Shown: piece after piece, positions 1 to 8,064 of the stretch
How positions within the stretch are numbered: the stretch's first letter is position 1
Layout: each line of letters opens with the position of its first letter
From: SAR202 cluster bacterium Io17-Chloro-G4
GTDB lineage: Bacteria; Chloroflexota; Dehalococcoidia; Lucifugimonadales; UBA3495
NCBI GenBank assembly: GCA_002816455.1
Contig: MUCR01000055.1
Span: 1 to 46,295 of the forward strand
Length of the DNA stretch: 46,295 bases
Direction: 5' to 3'
Position numbers and translations under genes: made by a program
The notes under the pieces: generated by a model
Seen by the model: the letters and a program-made list of their open reading frames with translations, nothing else
Told to the model about the DNA's origin: nothing
The model's database searches: none

Positions 1-61
1 ATCGCTTGCCCACACAGTTATGACGCTAACCAATGTGGGCCGGGAACTTGATCTCAAGCTC

Positions 62-2353
62 TTATTGGCCATCCCCTGAGAGAGCGTCAAGAACGTTACC
101 GGGGGTCATTGGCAAGCTATTCAATCGCACGCCCGCCGCCCCATTGATCGCATTGGCAATGGCGGCCATCGGAGGAACGATCGCTGCCTCGCCGACGCCG
201 CGGACGCCGTAGGGGTGACCGGGGTTAGCCACTTCAACTATTACGGTGTCGATCATCGGCAAGTCTAATGACGTGGGCATGCGGTAATCAAGGAAGCTGG
301 AGTTCATCATCTGGCCTTTGTCATCGAAGAAGTACTCTTCATTCAATGCCCAGCCGATACCTTGAACAGCCCCGCCTTGCATCTGGCCTTCCACATAGCT
401 GGGGTGGACCGCTTTGCCTGCGTCTTGCACGGCGGTAAAGCGCAAAATGTCGGTTTTCCCGGTTTCGGGGTCGACCTCCACGTCCACCAGGTGGACCGCA
501 TATCCGTTGCCTTCACCGGCCGGCTCCACGTTGGCGCTGCCGGTTATGGCCCCGCCGGTGTTGGCCAACTGGCGTGCTAGATCTTTAAACGTCATGCGGA
601 GTTCCGGGTCCGACCTATGCTGGATCACGCCATCGGCGTATTCCACATCATCTTCGGAAGTGTCCCAAATCCGAGCGGCCCTGGCTACCATTAACTTCTT
701 AACTTCTTCGGCTGCCTCGATTGCAGCCCAGCCTGTGGCGAAAGAAGTCCGGCTGCCCCCGGTAATGAATGTGTAGCCGATGGAGTCCGTATCCACCACG
801 GTAGGCTTTACATTTTCGTAAGCGATGCCCAGCGTCTCGGCAGTTTGCTGGGCGATTGACGCTCTTGTGCCGCCGATGTCCACCGAGCCCATGATCAGAG
901 TCACGATGCCATCGTAGTTCACGGTCATGGACAAGCTGGACGAGAACGAACGGTTCATCCAATATCCGCAGGCAACACCCCGTCCCCGTTGGCCCGGACC
1001 AAGCGGTTTCTTATAGTGGTCGTGGTCTCGGGCGGCTTCGAGGCATTCCACTAAGCCGATACGGTTGGCTACTGGGCCTTCAATGCGCCGGGTCCCTTCT
1101 TTGGCAGCGTTTAGCAGCCTGATTTCTATCGGGTCAATTCCCAATTGATGGGCGATGTCGTCAACGACCGACTCCACTCCAAATGCGGCCTGTGGCGAAC
1201 CGGGTGCCCGGTATGCTGCGGTCTTGGGCTTATTCACCACCACATCGTAGCCGTCTATTAGACCGTTGGGGACGTCGTAACAGCCAAAGGAGCACATCAT
1301 TCCTTGCATCACTGGGGAGCCGGGATAAGCTCCGGCTTCAAAGGAAAGTTCGGCTTTGACTGCGGTGAATTTGCCGTCTTTAGTGGCGCCAATTTTGACT
1401 TTCATCCAAGTGGCCGGAGCAGGCCCGGAGGCCTCGAACACGTCCACTCGGCTCATCACCACTTTAACCGGAGCGCCGCTCTTCTGGGACAACAAAGCGG
1501 CAATGGCGTCTAAGTAGGCGGTTATTTTTCCGCCGAAGCCTCCGCCGATTTCCATGGGCGTAACCTTAACTTTGGAGACCGGTTGTCGCAGCACATCGGC
1601 CACCGATCCGCGGACCGCAAAGGCGCCCTGGGTGCTGGTCCATATGCTCAATTGACCGTCGGTGTTCCAGAAAGCGGTGCCGTTGTGTGGTTCGATGTAG
1701 CCTTGGTGCACTGCGGCGGTGCGGAATTCCTTCTCGACCACCACATCGGCGGCGGCGAAGCCGACTTCCGCATCCCCTTTTTCGTAACGAAGGTGTGCGG
1801 CAATGTTGCTGGGCTTTTCCGAGGTCTCGCCGAGGGATGTGGTGCGTAATTCTTCGTGGAGAAGCGGGGCATCGTCCTTCATGGCTTCAAGGACGTCTAG
1901 AACAGGAGGCAATACTTCGTAATCCACGTTGATCAGCTTGATCGCTTCTTCGGCTACGTGGGGGTTGTTTGCAGCGACGGCCGCTACGGGGTGGCCTTTA
2001 AACAAGACCTTGTCGCTGGCTAGGACATGATCGCTGGCAAACTTTAGCCTCATGTAGTCGCCGCCCAAGTCCTCCTTAGACAGGGACGCAAAGGGCAAGT
2101 TCTTGGCCGTGACCACTGCCCGCACTCCCGGATAAGCTTCTGCCTTGGAGGTATCGATGGACTTAATCCGAGCGTGAGCATGCGGACTACGGAGTACCTT
2201 GCCGTGAATTAATCCCGAAAGGTTAATGTCGGCGCCGTATTGGGCACGCCCTGTGACTTTATCCACACCGTCTGGACGAATCGGACGTTTGCCAACGACC
2301 TCAAATTCGACTTCAGACAGAACTATATTTGCTTCAGCTGGGTTGGAAACCAC
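62..2353 (-). CDS. Molybdenum hydroxylase large subunit (xanthine dehydrogenase/CoxL family, not form I CO dehydrogenase)
   Basis: This 763-aa protein is the molybdopterin-cytosine-dinucleotide catalytic subunit of a xanthine dehydrogenase/aldehyde oxidase-type enzyme; it hydroxylates an aldehyde or N-heterocycle using water. The N-terminal a/b hammerhead domain lies at about residues 25-150 and the Mo-binding domains follow. The glycine-rich GGFGGK is at 271-276, QGGAVQGIG lies near the C terminus, and the likely base Glu722 sits in GVGEA. The active-site loop reads AYRAPGSP (380-387), not the AYxCSFR loop of form I CO dehydrogenase, so CO is probably not the substrate. The GTG start follows an AGGGGGT Shine-Dalgarno. 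It is the last gene of a FAD/2Fe-2S/Mo operon, 24 nt after the 2Fe-2S subunit. Family assignment is firm; the substrate is unknown. Confidence 0.93.
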   Translation of the reverse strand: MVSNPAEANIVLSEVEFEVVGKRPIRPDGVDKVTGRAQYGADINLSGLIHGKVLRSPHAHARIKSIDTSKAEAYPGVRAVVTAKNLPFASLSKEDLGGDYMRLKFASDHVLASDKVLFKGHPVAAVAANNPHVAEEAIKLINVDYEVLPPVLDVLEAMKDDAPLLHEELRTTSLGETSEKPSNIAAHLRYEKGDAEVGFAAADVVVEKEFRTAAVHQGYIEPHNGTAFWNTDGQLSIWTSTQGAFAVRGSVADVLRQPVSKVKVTPMEIGGGFGGKITAYLDAIAALLSQKSGAPVKVVMSRVDVFEASGPAPATWMKVKIGATKDGKFTAVKAELSFEAGAYPGSPVMQGMMCSFGCYDVPNGLIDGYDVVVNKPKTAAYRAPGSPQAAFGVESVVDDIAHQLGIDPIEIRLLNAAKEGTRRIEGPVANRIGLVECLEAARDHDHYKKPLGPGQRGRGVACGYWMNRSFSSSLSMTVNYDGIVTLIMGSVDIGGTRASIAQQTAETLGIAYENVKPTVVDTDSIGYTFITGGSRTSFATGWAAIEAAEEVKKLMVARAARIWDTSEDDVEYADGVIQHRSDPELRMTFKDLARQLANTGGAITGSANVEPAGEGNGYAVHLVDVEVDPETGKTDILRFTAVQDAGKAVHPSYVEGQMQGGAVQGIGWALNEEYFFDDKGQMMNSSFLDYRMPTSLDLPMIDTVIVEVANPGHPYGVRGVGEAAIVPPMAAIANAINGAAGVRLNSLPMTPGNVLDALSGDGQ

Positions 2354-2377
2354 TGGATTACCCCCTTAAATCAGCAG

Positions 2378-2851
2378 CTACTTCATTTTTTGTGAGGCGT
2401 CCAATACCGCTCGAACGATCTTATCGTAGCCGGTGCAGCGGCACAGGTTGCCGGCCAACCAGTGTCTGACCCTGGCTTCGTCCACATCGGGCTCTTGGTC
2501 CAGCAGACCCTTGGCCGCCACGATGAATCCCGGCGTGCAGATACCGCATTGGAGGGCGGCTTGCTCCAAGAAAGACTGCTGCAATGGGTGCAGTCCTTCA
2601 GGCGTAGCCAGTCCCTCAATGGTAGTCATTTCCTTCCCTTGGGCTTCTACACCTAAAACGAGGCAGGAGTCGACAATGCGGCCATCGAATATTACCGTGC
2701 ATGCGCCGCAATTGCCGTCATTGCAACCTTCTTTGGTTCCGGTCATGCCTACAACGTCCCGAAGGCACTCAAGCAGGCTTTGGCGTGGCTCGCAGAGGAA
2801 ATTTACCTCTTCGCCGTTAATTGTTGTTTGAACGTGTGTAACTCCGGGCAT
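2378..2851 (-). CDS. Molybdenum hydroxylase small [2Fe-2S] subunit (CoxS/XdhC-type)
   Basis: This 157-aa subunit carries electrons from the Mo centre to FAD. An N-terminal plant-type ferredoxin domain holds one [2Fe-2S] cluster with Cys43, Cys48, Cys51 and Cys63 (motif GCNDGNCGAC). The C-terminal helical domain holds the second cluster with Cys102, Cys105, Cys137 and Cys139 (QCGICTPG and NLCRCTGY). All eight ligands are present and the length is typical of the family. The ATG is preceded by a GAGGTGG Shine-Dalgarno and lies only 2 nt after the stop of the FAD subunit, so the two are probably translationally coupled. Confidence 0.96.
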   Translation of the reverse strand: MPGVTHVQTTINGEEVNFLCEPRQSLLECLRDVVGMTGTKEGCNDGNCGACTVIFDGRIVDSCLVLGVEAQGKEMTTIEGLATPEGLHPLQQSFLEQAALQCGICTPGFIVAAKGLLDQEPDVDEARVRHWLAGNLCRCTGYDKIVRAVLDASQKMK

Positions 2852-2853
2852 TT

Positions 2854-3729
2854 CTATCCACCTCTGGCTCTTTGAATAGCGTTATTAAGTGTGCGCCGGG
2901 TCAATACTCCGACCAAGTGCACCCGCTGCCGCACGGTCCCTCTCATGTCGTTGATTGGTTTGGCGTCGGCCATCGCTTTTTCCGAGGCTTCCTGGATGGC
3001 CTCATCGGAAACAGCTTTGCCTGCCAAGCTATCGCCCGCTGCTTGGGAGAATACCGGTGTGGGCGCTACCGAGGCCAAGGAAATTCGAGCAGACACGAAG
3101 TTCTGGCCCGAGGCATCCAGTAAGACGGAAGTTCCTACACCGGCAACCGCAATATCCATCTCATTCCTGGGTATGAACCTCAAATAATTGGCTCCCGAAT
3201 GCGGTTGGGGAGCGGGGATCGTCAGGGATACCAGAATCTCTCCGTTCTGCAGGACGTTCTGGCCCGGTCCTGTGCAAAAATCCTCAACAGGGACTTGGCG
3301 GTTTCCGTTGGGTCCGGTAATGTTGGCCACACCGCTCAAAGCGATAATCGGAGGGATGGAGTCACCGCTGGGGGCGGCATTGCACAAATTGCCGCCGATA
3401 CTGGCACGGCCTTGAATCTGTATTCCCCCGATGAGCGACGCTGCGTCGATGAGTCCCGGATAATTATCGATTACTGCTTTGTCCTGATAGATCCGGTAGC
3501 AAGGTACCGCAGCGCCTAAAGTCAGACCATTCTGGGCGCTATAGGACAGCTCGTTCAGCTCCGGGATCTCCTTCATGTCCACCACCAAATCGGCGCTGCG
3601 GCGGCCCCCTCTGAGTTGAACCAAGACATCCGTGCCGCCAGCCATGGCCCGAGCCCGGTCACCTTTGGAAGCCATCATTTCCACAGCTTCGCTGACAGAC
3701 TTTGGGGTTGCGAAATCAATCCATTCCAA
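2854..3729 (-). CDS. Molybdenum hydroxylase FAD-binding medium subunit (CoxM-type)
   Basis: This 291-aa subunit binds FAD and passes electrons to the external acceptor. The two FAD loops of the family are visible: AGGTDVL at about 30-36 and the ASIGGNLCNAAPSGDS segment at about 109-124. The C-terminal CO_deh_flav domain runs to the end. The start is a TTG (3729), chosen because a near-perfect AGGAGG lies 8 nt upstream. It is the first gene of the operon, giving the medium-small-large order common in cox-like operons. A candidate promoter lies about 25 nt upstream. Confidence 0.94.
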   Translation of the reverse strand: MEWIDFATPKSVSEAVEMMASKGDRARAMAGGTDVLVQLRGGRRSADLVVDMKEIPELNELSYSAQNGLTLGAAVPCYRIYQDKAVIDNYPGLIDAASLIGGIQIQGRASIGGNLCNAAPSGDSIPPIIALSGVANITGPNGNRQVPVEDFCTGPGQNVLQNGEILVSLTIPAPQPHSGANYLRFIPRNEMDIAVAGVGTSVLLDASGQNFVSARISLASVAPTPVFSQAAGDSLAGKAVSDEAIQEASEKAMADAKPINDMRGTVRQRVHLVGVLTRRTLNNAIQRARGG

Positions 3730-3753
3730 TTAGCCCACCTCCTAGGCGGAAAT

Positions 3754-3782
3754 ATGGTAACACCCGCATTCACGCGCATCAA
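3754..3782 (-). promoter_or_regulatory. Candidate promoter of the molybdenum hydroxylase operon
   Basis: Read on the minus strand, TTGATG (3777-3782), a 17-nt spacer and TACCAT (3754-3759) resemble a sigma-70 promoter, with 4 of 6 matches in each box. Transcription would start near 3747, leaving a short leader that contains the AGGAGG of the first gene. This is pattern matching only. Confidence 0.33.
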
Positions 3783-3974
3783 CCAACAGTTTCGTTTCCG
3801 GCCAGTATCGGTTGCAATGACTGGTTAATGCGGATGGTGACCATCCGTGAGTAAGCCATTGTGCCCGGAGCGTTTTGCCGTTCGCAAGCACCTCTTTGGC
3901 TTTGCCCGCACCATATTAACCCTCGCCAAGCCGGTGGTCAACGGATCGGCGTCCGGTGTGTCCAATCTACATTA

Positions 3975-4016
3975 GAAAAGTTAGCGAGAAAAGTTAGCGA
4001 AAAGAAAGGTTGGCGA
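3975..4016. repeat. 13-bp tandem direct repeats (operator-like)
   Basis: GAAAAGTTAGCGA occurs twice back to back (3975-3987 and 3988-4000). A third copy at 4004-4016, GAAAGGTTGGCGA, matches 11 of 13 positions after a 3-nt gap. Tandem copies of this size in a divergent promoter region are typical of regulator-binding sites, but no regulator gene is nearby. Confidence 0.6.
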
Positions 4017-4316
4017 AACCGGGTGCCGGCCCGAGCAGGTTCCAGCGCCCATTCCAAAGCAAGCTAGGTATAGCTGGTTCCCAGTCACCTCAAATTGAAC
4101 AGTTAACGAACATAATTTCCAATCGCAACTATTGCCGGCATCAGTCCAGACCCGGCATCGGTCTAGACATGCTAAGCCGAGCCACATATAATCCATCAGC
4201 TACATCCAATTGAGGCTGAACGCTGTCTTGCAGAGCAGTATTCTTGGCTACACGGCTTGCTCGTCCCAAGCTATTAATGAGACTTTAAGACCCATAACCA
4301 GTAGAGGAGAACTACC

Positions 4317-4943
4317 ATGACGCAAGCTCAAACACCGTACCGAATTAAGGCAAATTGGCTGGAAACCTGCAATTGCGACCCTGGTTGCAATTGCAATTTC
4401 GGTGGATTTCCAGACCATGGCTCTTGTGAAGCCCTAATTGGGTTACAAATATCAGATGGGAATTTTGGCGACGTAGACTTATCTGGCGTTAAGGCTGTTT
4501 TGGCCATTAAGTGGCCGAAGGCTATCCATGAGGGTAACGGTACTGCGGCCATCTTCATAGATGAGTCCGCGAGCGAACAACAAGTCCAAGGTCTAGCCAC
4601 CATCCTGACTGGTCAAGTGGGTGGCTTGCCCTGGGAGATCCTGGCGACGACGCTCACGGCTTTGGACGGGCCTGTGTTGAAGCCGATCCATATGAACGTC
4701 AACGGAACTAATAGCAGCTTCAGTATTGACGGCATCTTGGAGGCAAAGATGATGCCTAGCAAGAATCCGGTTACCGGCGAGGACAACGAAGTCCACATCG
4801 TCTTTCCCAAGGGCGGCCTAATTTGGAACGACGGCAGCAGCGGCACCACCTCCACCATGAACGTGGATTATGGTGCCGTTAAGTTCGACCACACCGGCAT
4901 GAGCGGCATCTTCGCGCCCGTCGAATGGACGAACCAAAAGTAA
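4317..4943 (+). CDS. DUF1326 family protein, copy 1
   Basis: This 208-aa soluble protein belongs to DUF1326, a family without an established function. The family signature is a cysteine cluster near the N terminus: Cys18, Cys20, Cys24 and Cys26 in ETCNCDPGCNCNF, with Cys37 after it. The cluster suggests metal or thiol chemistry (inference). Further family-like segments are KNPVTGE in the middle and a C-terminal His192 in FDHTGMSG. There is no signal peptide or membrane segment. The ATG follows an AGAGGAG Shine-Dalgarno. It heads an apparent operon with a second DUF1326 gene 68 nt downstream and a DUF2182 membrane protein. Confidence 0.9.
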   Translation: MTQAQTPYRIKANWLETCNCDPGCNCNFGGFPDHGSCEALIGLQISDGNFGDVDLSGVKAVLAIKWPKAIHEGNGTAAIFIDESASEQQVQGLATILTGQVGGLPWEILATTLTALDGPVLKPIHMNVNGTNSSFSIDGILEAKMMPSKNPVTGEDNEVHIVFPKGGLIWNDGSSGTTSTMNVDYGAVKFDHTGMSGIFAPVEWTNQK

Positions 4944-5011
4944 GCTCCGAGCCAGCGAGATAGGGATTGACTTGAGTTAGGCCTTGCGATTGGGGTTCAA
5001 AGCGCAAATCT

Positions 5012-5629
5012 ATGGCGACGCAAAACGGCACAACCTGGCATTTAAAGGGCAGCATCATCGGAGCTTGCAACTGCGATTGGGGCTGCCCTTGTAATTTTGG
5101 CGCTCCTCCTACCTACGGCAATTGCAACGGCGCTTACGTTTGGCAGATCCGGGAAGGCCAATTCGGGGACGTCAGCCTCGACGGCCTGTGCATGGGTTGG
5201 GTTGGCGAGTCGCCGGGGGCGATGCATTTGGGCCACGGCACGGCCCAGAAAATAATCGACGAGCAAGCTGATGTAAGTCAAAGAGTAGCACTTCTGGACT
5301 TGCTCAGTGGAAATTTCGGGGGACCATTTGAAATCCTGGCCAGCGTGACGGAGACGGAGTTGGACCCCATAATCGCTCCGTTCGAAACCGTGGTTGACGG
5401 CCTCTCCAGCCGGGTTAGCGTTCCGCAAGTCCTGGAGTTGGGTCTAGTCTCTATCAAGAATCCGGTTACCGGCGAGCCTGAGGAGCTAAAGTTAGTCAAG
5501 GGGACAGGGTTCACTTCTACGGACACCGAACTGGGATCGACGACCGTGTACCGGTTCACCGGTGGTTTCTCCCATGAGCACTCGGGCAAATACGGCGAGT
5601 TCGCCGAATTCGAGTATCAAGGGGATTAG
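5012..5629 (+). CDS. DUF1326 family protein, copy 2
   Basis: This 205-aa paralogue of the preceding gene has the same cysteine arrangement, Cys19, Cys21, Cys25 and Cys27 in GACNCDWGCPCNF, plus Cys38. It also shares KNPVTGE and a C-terminal HEHSG segment (His188, His190). Outside these blocks the two copies differ greatly, so this is an old duplication or pairing and not a recent tandem copy. No clear Shine-Dalgarno precedes the ATG, which suggests coupling to upstream translation or a weak start. The DUF2182 gene begins 12 nt after its stop. The two copies may form a heteromer (inference). Function unknown. Confidence 0.9.
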   Translation: MATQNGTTWHLKGSIIGACNCDWGCPCNFGAPPTYGNCNGAYVWQIREGQFGDVSLDGLCMGWVGESPGAMHLGHGTAQKIIDEQADVSQRVALLDLLSGNFGGPFEILASVTETELDPIIAPFETVVDGLSSRVSVPQVLELGLVSIKNPVTGEPEELKLVKGTGFTSTDTELGSTTVYRFTGGFSHEHSGKYGEFAEFEYQGD

Positions 5630-5641
5630 GGAATCAATCAG

Positions 5642-6457
5642 ATGCAACCGGCGACGACTCCGACCTCAAGCTCGGCTGCCTCAGCTGCAATAGAAACGGT
5701 TCTCAAGCGCGACCGCTTAGTGGTCATAGCCGGCGTTTTGGCCGTGGCCGGTATAGCTTGGGCTTACCTGGTCTACTTGGCCCAAGGCAACAACGGCATG
5801 GGTATGAGTATGGCCATGGCTCAACTCACGTCTTGGAGCGCCGCCGATTTTGGCCTGATGTTCCTCATGTGGGCGGTGATGATGACCGGCATGATGGTGC
5901 CTTCTGCCGCGCCGATGATTTTGTTGTTCGCCACCGTCAACCGCCGACGCAAAGAGCAGCAGGGCGCCTACGTGGCGACCGGCTTCTTCCTCGCTGGCTA
6001 CATCTTAGTTTGGTCCGGTTTCGCCGCCGCCACCACGGTAGGTAACTGGGCGCTCCACGTAAACGACCTCTTAGATAAGATGATGGGAGGCAGCACCAGC
6101 GACTACCTGGGAGGCTCGCTCCTGTTGGCGGCGGGTGTCTTCCAGTGGAGCCGTCTCAAGTACGTCTGCTTGACCCATTGCCGCTCCCCCTTGTCCTTCT
6201 TGATGGGCGACTGGAGGGACGGGACTACCGGCGCTTTGCGCATGGGACTGCAACACGGCACCTACTGTGTTGGCTGTTGCTGGATATTGATGCTTCTCCT
6301 TTTCGTCCTGGGCGTAATGAATCTGCTTTGGATAGCCGCATTGGCTGGCTTTGTCTTGCTGGAGAAAGTTGTGCCTCAAGGCCAAAAAGTGAGCCGTGCC
6401 ACCGGCCTGCTTTTGGTCCTGTGGGGTGCGCTCATGATTTCCGGCGTTATAACTTAG
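5642..6457 (+). CDS. DUF2182 predicted metal-binding integral membrane protein
   Basis: This 271-aa multi-pass membrane protein has hydrophobic segments at about 26-47, 71-98, 109-135, 154-170, 213-243 and 253-271. Family hallmarks are the MWAVMMTGMMVPSAAPM segment (76-92) and HGTYCVGCCW (206-214, with His206, Cys209, Cys212, Cys213), plus Cys176 and Cys180. A methionine-rich stretch (GMGMSMAMA, 52-60) lies between the first two membrane segments. Met, Cys and His in these positions fit a copper-type metal site, but that is inference and the family has no proven activity. It is the last gene of the operon and is followed at once by a strong terminator. Confidence 0.9.
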   Translation: MQPATTPTSSSAASAAIETVLKRDRLVVIAGVLAVAGIAWAYLVYLAQGNNGMGMSMAMAQLTSWSAADFGLMFLMWAVMMTGMMVPSAAPMILLFATVNRRRKEQQGAYVATGFFLAGYILVWSGFAAATTVGNWALHVNDLLDKMMGGSTSDYLGGSLLLAAGVFQWSRLKYVCLTHCRSPLSFLMGDWRDGTTGALRMGLQHGTYCVGCCWILMLLLFVLGVMNLLWIAALAGFVLLEKVVPQGQKVSRATGLLLVLWGALMISGVIT

Positions 6458-6484
6458 GGCCTGTCGATAGCTTGACATCAATCA

Positions 6485-6509
6485 GGGCGCTAATATAGCG
6501 CCCTTTTTT
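6485..6509 (+). terminator. Rho-independent terminator of the DUF1326/DUF2182 operon
   Basis: A perfect 8-bp stem (6485-6492 with 6496-6503), a 3-nt loop and six T residues form a textbook intrinsic terminator 27 nt after the DUF2182 stop. It also separates this operon from the converging minus-strand gene. Confidence 0.93.
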
Positions 6510-6527
6510 ATTGGGTAACTGGTCTAG

Positions 6528-7046
6528 TTACGACAACCGCATCAACAGACGATTTATGACCGTATCCAATGAGCCAGATCGAATGGAGCGGGCAGTAACT
6601 TCGATCAGCGGCTCCAAGTCCAAGGTTTTTTCGCCTGCGTCAGAAGCTGCTTCAATTAGTCTTAGCACGTCCCGCCACGACTCGCCAACTTGCTCTCCAC
6701 CGGTGCTTCCTTCAACTAGAGGAAGGGTGTAAAACGTCCTGGCAGTTGGGCTAGACATCAAGGCCAACACTGGCGCCTCACCTCTGGCAAATCCAAGACC
6801 AGAACTCATTCCTAGCAGGGTCTTGGACTCCCCGTGTTGGCCGAAAATAACCAGGTTCTCGTAGGGAACGTTTCGTGCTTCGAAGCTGGAGCGAAATTCC
6901 CTAAACACATCGTGGGCTATGCGGTCTTCCGGGCCGACTAGGAATACCGCAAACACTGGGAACTCTGACATTCCAGCTTCCGCAAGTCCCCTCCGCCAGC
7001 GGGTTAACTTATCCAGGTCGTGGTCGTCAGCGTGGCTATTTGCCAC
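6528..7046 (-). CDS. Unrecognised 172-aa protein
   Basis: I do not recognise this protein. It is soluble, with no signal peptide or membrane span and no cysteine. The centre alternates hydrophobic strands with charged helices (FPVFAVFLVG, then a helix around IAHDVFREFRSSFE, then ENLVIFGQHGE), which suggests an a/b fold, and the C-terminal half is helical. It starts with GTG 12 nt after the stop of the upstream VOC gene, so it is probably co-transcribed with the VOC pair. Coding character is supported by operon position and sensible composition only. Confidence 0.7.
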   Translation of the reverse strand: MANSHADDHDLDKLTRWRRGLAEAGMSEFPVFAVFLVGPEDRIAHDVFREFRSSFEARNVPYENLVIFGQHGESKTLLGMSSGLGFARGEAPVLALMSSPTARTFYTLPLVEGSTGGEQVGESWRDVLRLIEAASDAGEKTLDLEPLIEVTARSIRSGSLDTVINRLLMRLS

Positions 7047-7058
7047 AAATGGCCGTGC

Positions 7059-7514
7059 CTAAGCTGCCACGCCGCTGTCGAATTGGACCAAAATGCCGTC
7101 GGGGTCTAAGGCGAAGAAAGTACGGACGTTGCCTTGTGCGTCAGCAAATGCCTCGATGCCGCCAGCAATTTCGACACCCTTGGCGATTAACTCGTCCGCC
7201 AAGCCACGCAAGTTATTCACAGTGAAAGAAACGTGGCTAACGCCTACTTGGTCCAGCTTGATGGGCTCTCCGTCGGCTTGGTCGCCGGGGTGGCTAGTCA
7301 TGACCAGGAAGGTCGGTTGGCCCTCCCCGTAGGCCAAATGCACGGTGCGTCGGGTATTGCGGTGGCGTTTGTAGGTATGAGTGAGGCCACCGGTGCTGGT
7401 GTCTTCAATCTCGTCCTTGGTTACGGTCATGCCAAGAATGTCCCGATAAAATCCTAGCGATTTGTCCAAGTCTCGCACACATACAGCAATGTGTGAAATT
7501 CCAGTTGCCTCCAT
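7059..7514 (-). CDS. VOC family (glyoxalase/dioxygenase fold) protein, copy 1
   Basis: This 151-aa protein has the two-repeat babbab layout of the vicinal oxygen chelate superfamily. Candidate metal ligands are His8 in ISHIAVCVRD and the His of VSHVSFTV; the usual terminal Glu is replaced by Gln in ILVQFD. The signature LGFYRDILGM is present. The family includes glyoxalases, ring-cleaving dioxygenases and epimerases, so the reaction cannot be named. It is clearly paralogous to the next upstream gene (7557-8009) with the same insert rich in HRNTRR. ATG follows GGAGG at 10 nt. Confidence 0.87.
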   Translation of the reverse strand: MEATGISHIAVCVRDLDKSLGFYRDILGMTVTKDEIEDTSTGGLTHTYKRHRNTRRTVHLAYGEGQPTFLVMTSHPGDQADGEPIKLDQVGVSHVSFTVNNLRGLADELIAKGVEIAGGIEAFADAQGNVRTFFALDPDGILVQFDSGVAA

Positions 7515-7556
7515 GGTTCAATTACCTCCAATCGATTGACGCTGAGCACACCGAAT

Positions 7557-8009
7557 CTATCCGTGGTCGTCAAACTGAAGCAATATGCCGTCCGGGTCAT
7601 AAACGAATATGCTGCTAACCCGGCCCTCTGGGCTGGTAAAAGCATCCATGGGCGCAGCCAGTTCCACTCCTTTGGCGACCAGTTCTTCTCCTAGCGACTT
7701 GACGTCAGCCACGGTAAATGACAGGTGGCTTATGCCTATTTGGTCCAGCTTTATGGGTCCGCCGTCGGCTTGATCGCCGGGATGAGTGGTGAGCACCAAC
7801 GACGGGGAAGTGTGGCCTTCTCCGTAGCGAACGTGGACTGTCCGGCGGGTCTTGCGATGATTTTTGTAGATGCTGGGCAATCCGCCCGTGCTTGTGTCTT
7901 GGACCTCGTCGAAAGTGACGTGCATGCCCAGTATGTCCCGGTAGAAAGCCAACGACTTTTTCAAGTCGCGAACACAAATGGCTATGTGAGAAACGTGAGT
8001 AGCGTCCAT
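7557..8009 (-). CDS. VOC family protein, copy 2
   Basis: This 150-aa protein is a close paralogue of the downstream VOC gene, sharing SHIAICVRDL, FYRDILGM, DTSTGGLP, HRKTRRTVH, HPGDQADGGPIKLDQ and PDGILLQFD. The two genes are 42 nt apart on the same strand and look like a tandem duplication. Single-domain VOC proteins normally work as dimers, so a heterodimer is possible (inference). The reaction is unknown. The final ligand position again reads Gln where Glu is usual. Confidence 0.87.
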   Translation of the reverse strand: MDATHVSHIAICVRDLKKSLAFYRDILGMHVTFDEVQDTSTGGLPSIYKNHRKTRRTVHVRYGEGHTSPSLVLTTHPGDQADGGPIKLDQIGISHLSFTVADVKSLGEELVAKGVELAAPMDAFTSPEGRVSSIFVYDPDGILLQFDDHG

Positions 8010-8064
8010 CCGTTGATAACCTCTTTAGGAGAAACGTGATTCCCAGGCCATGCTAATCCCGAGC

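Larger units (their letters stand above)
3730..4316. other. Divergent intergenic region between Mo-hydroxylase and DUF1326 operons
   Basis: This 587-nt gap holds no convincing gene. It separates two divergently transcribed operons, so it must carry promoters for both. Visible items are the candidate minus-strand promoter near 3754-3782, a 13-bp tandem repeat at 3975-4000 with a degenerate third copy to 4016, and the AGAGGAG Shine-Dalgarno of the first DUF1326 gene just before 4317. Its size leaves room for regulatory binding sites. Confidence 0.7.

Noticed and set aside
8-40. GCCCACA/TGTGGGC inverted repeat after the Mo-subunit gene
   Set aside because: The 7-bp arms are 19 nt apart with no T-tract, so a terminator call is not supported.
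62-3729. Form I carbon monoxide dehydrogenase
   Set aside because: Gene order fits, but the AYxCSFR loop is absent from the large subunit.
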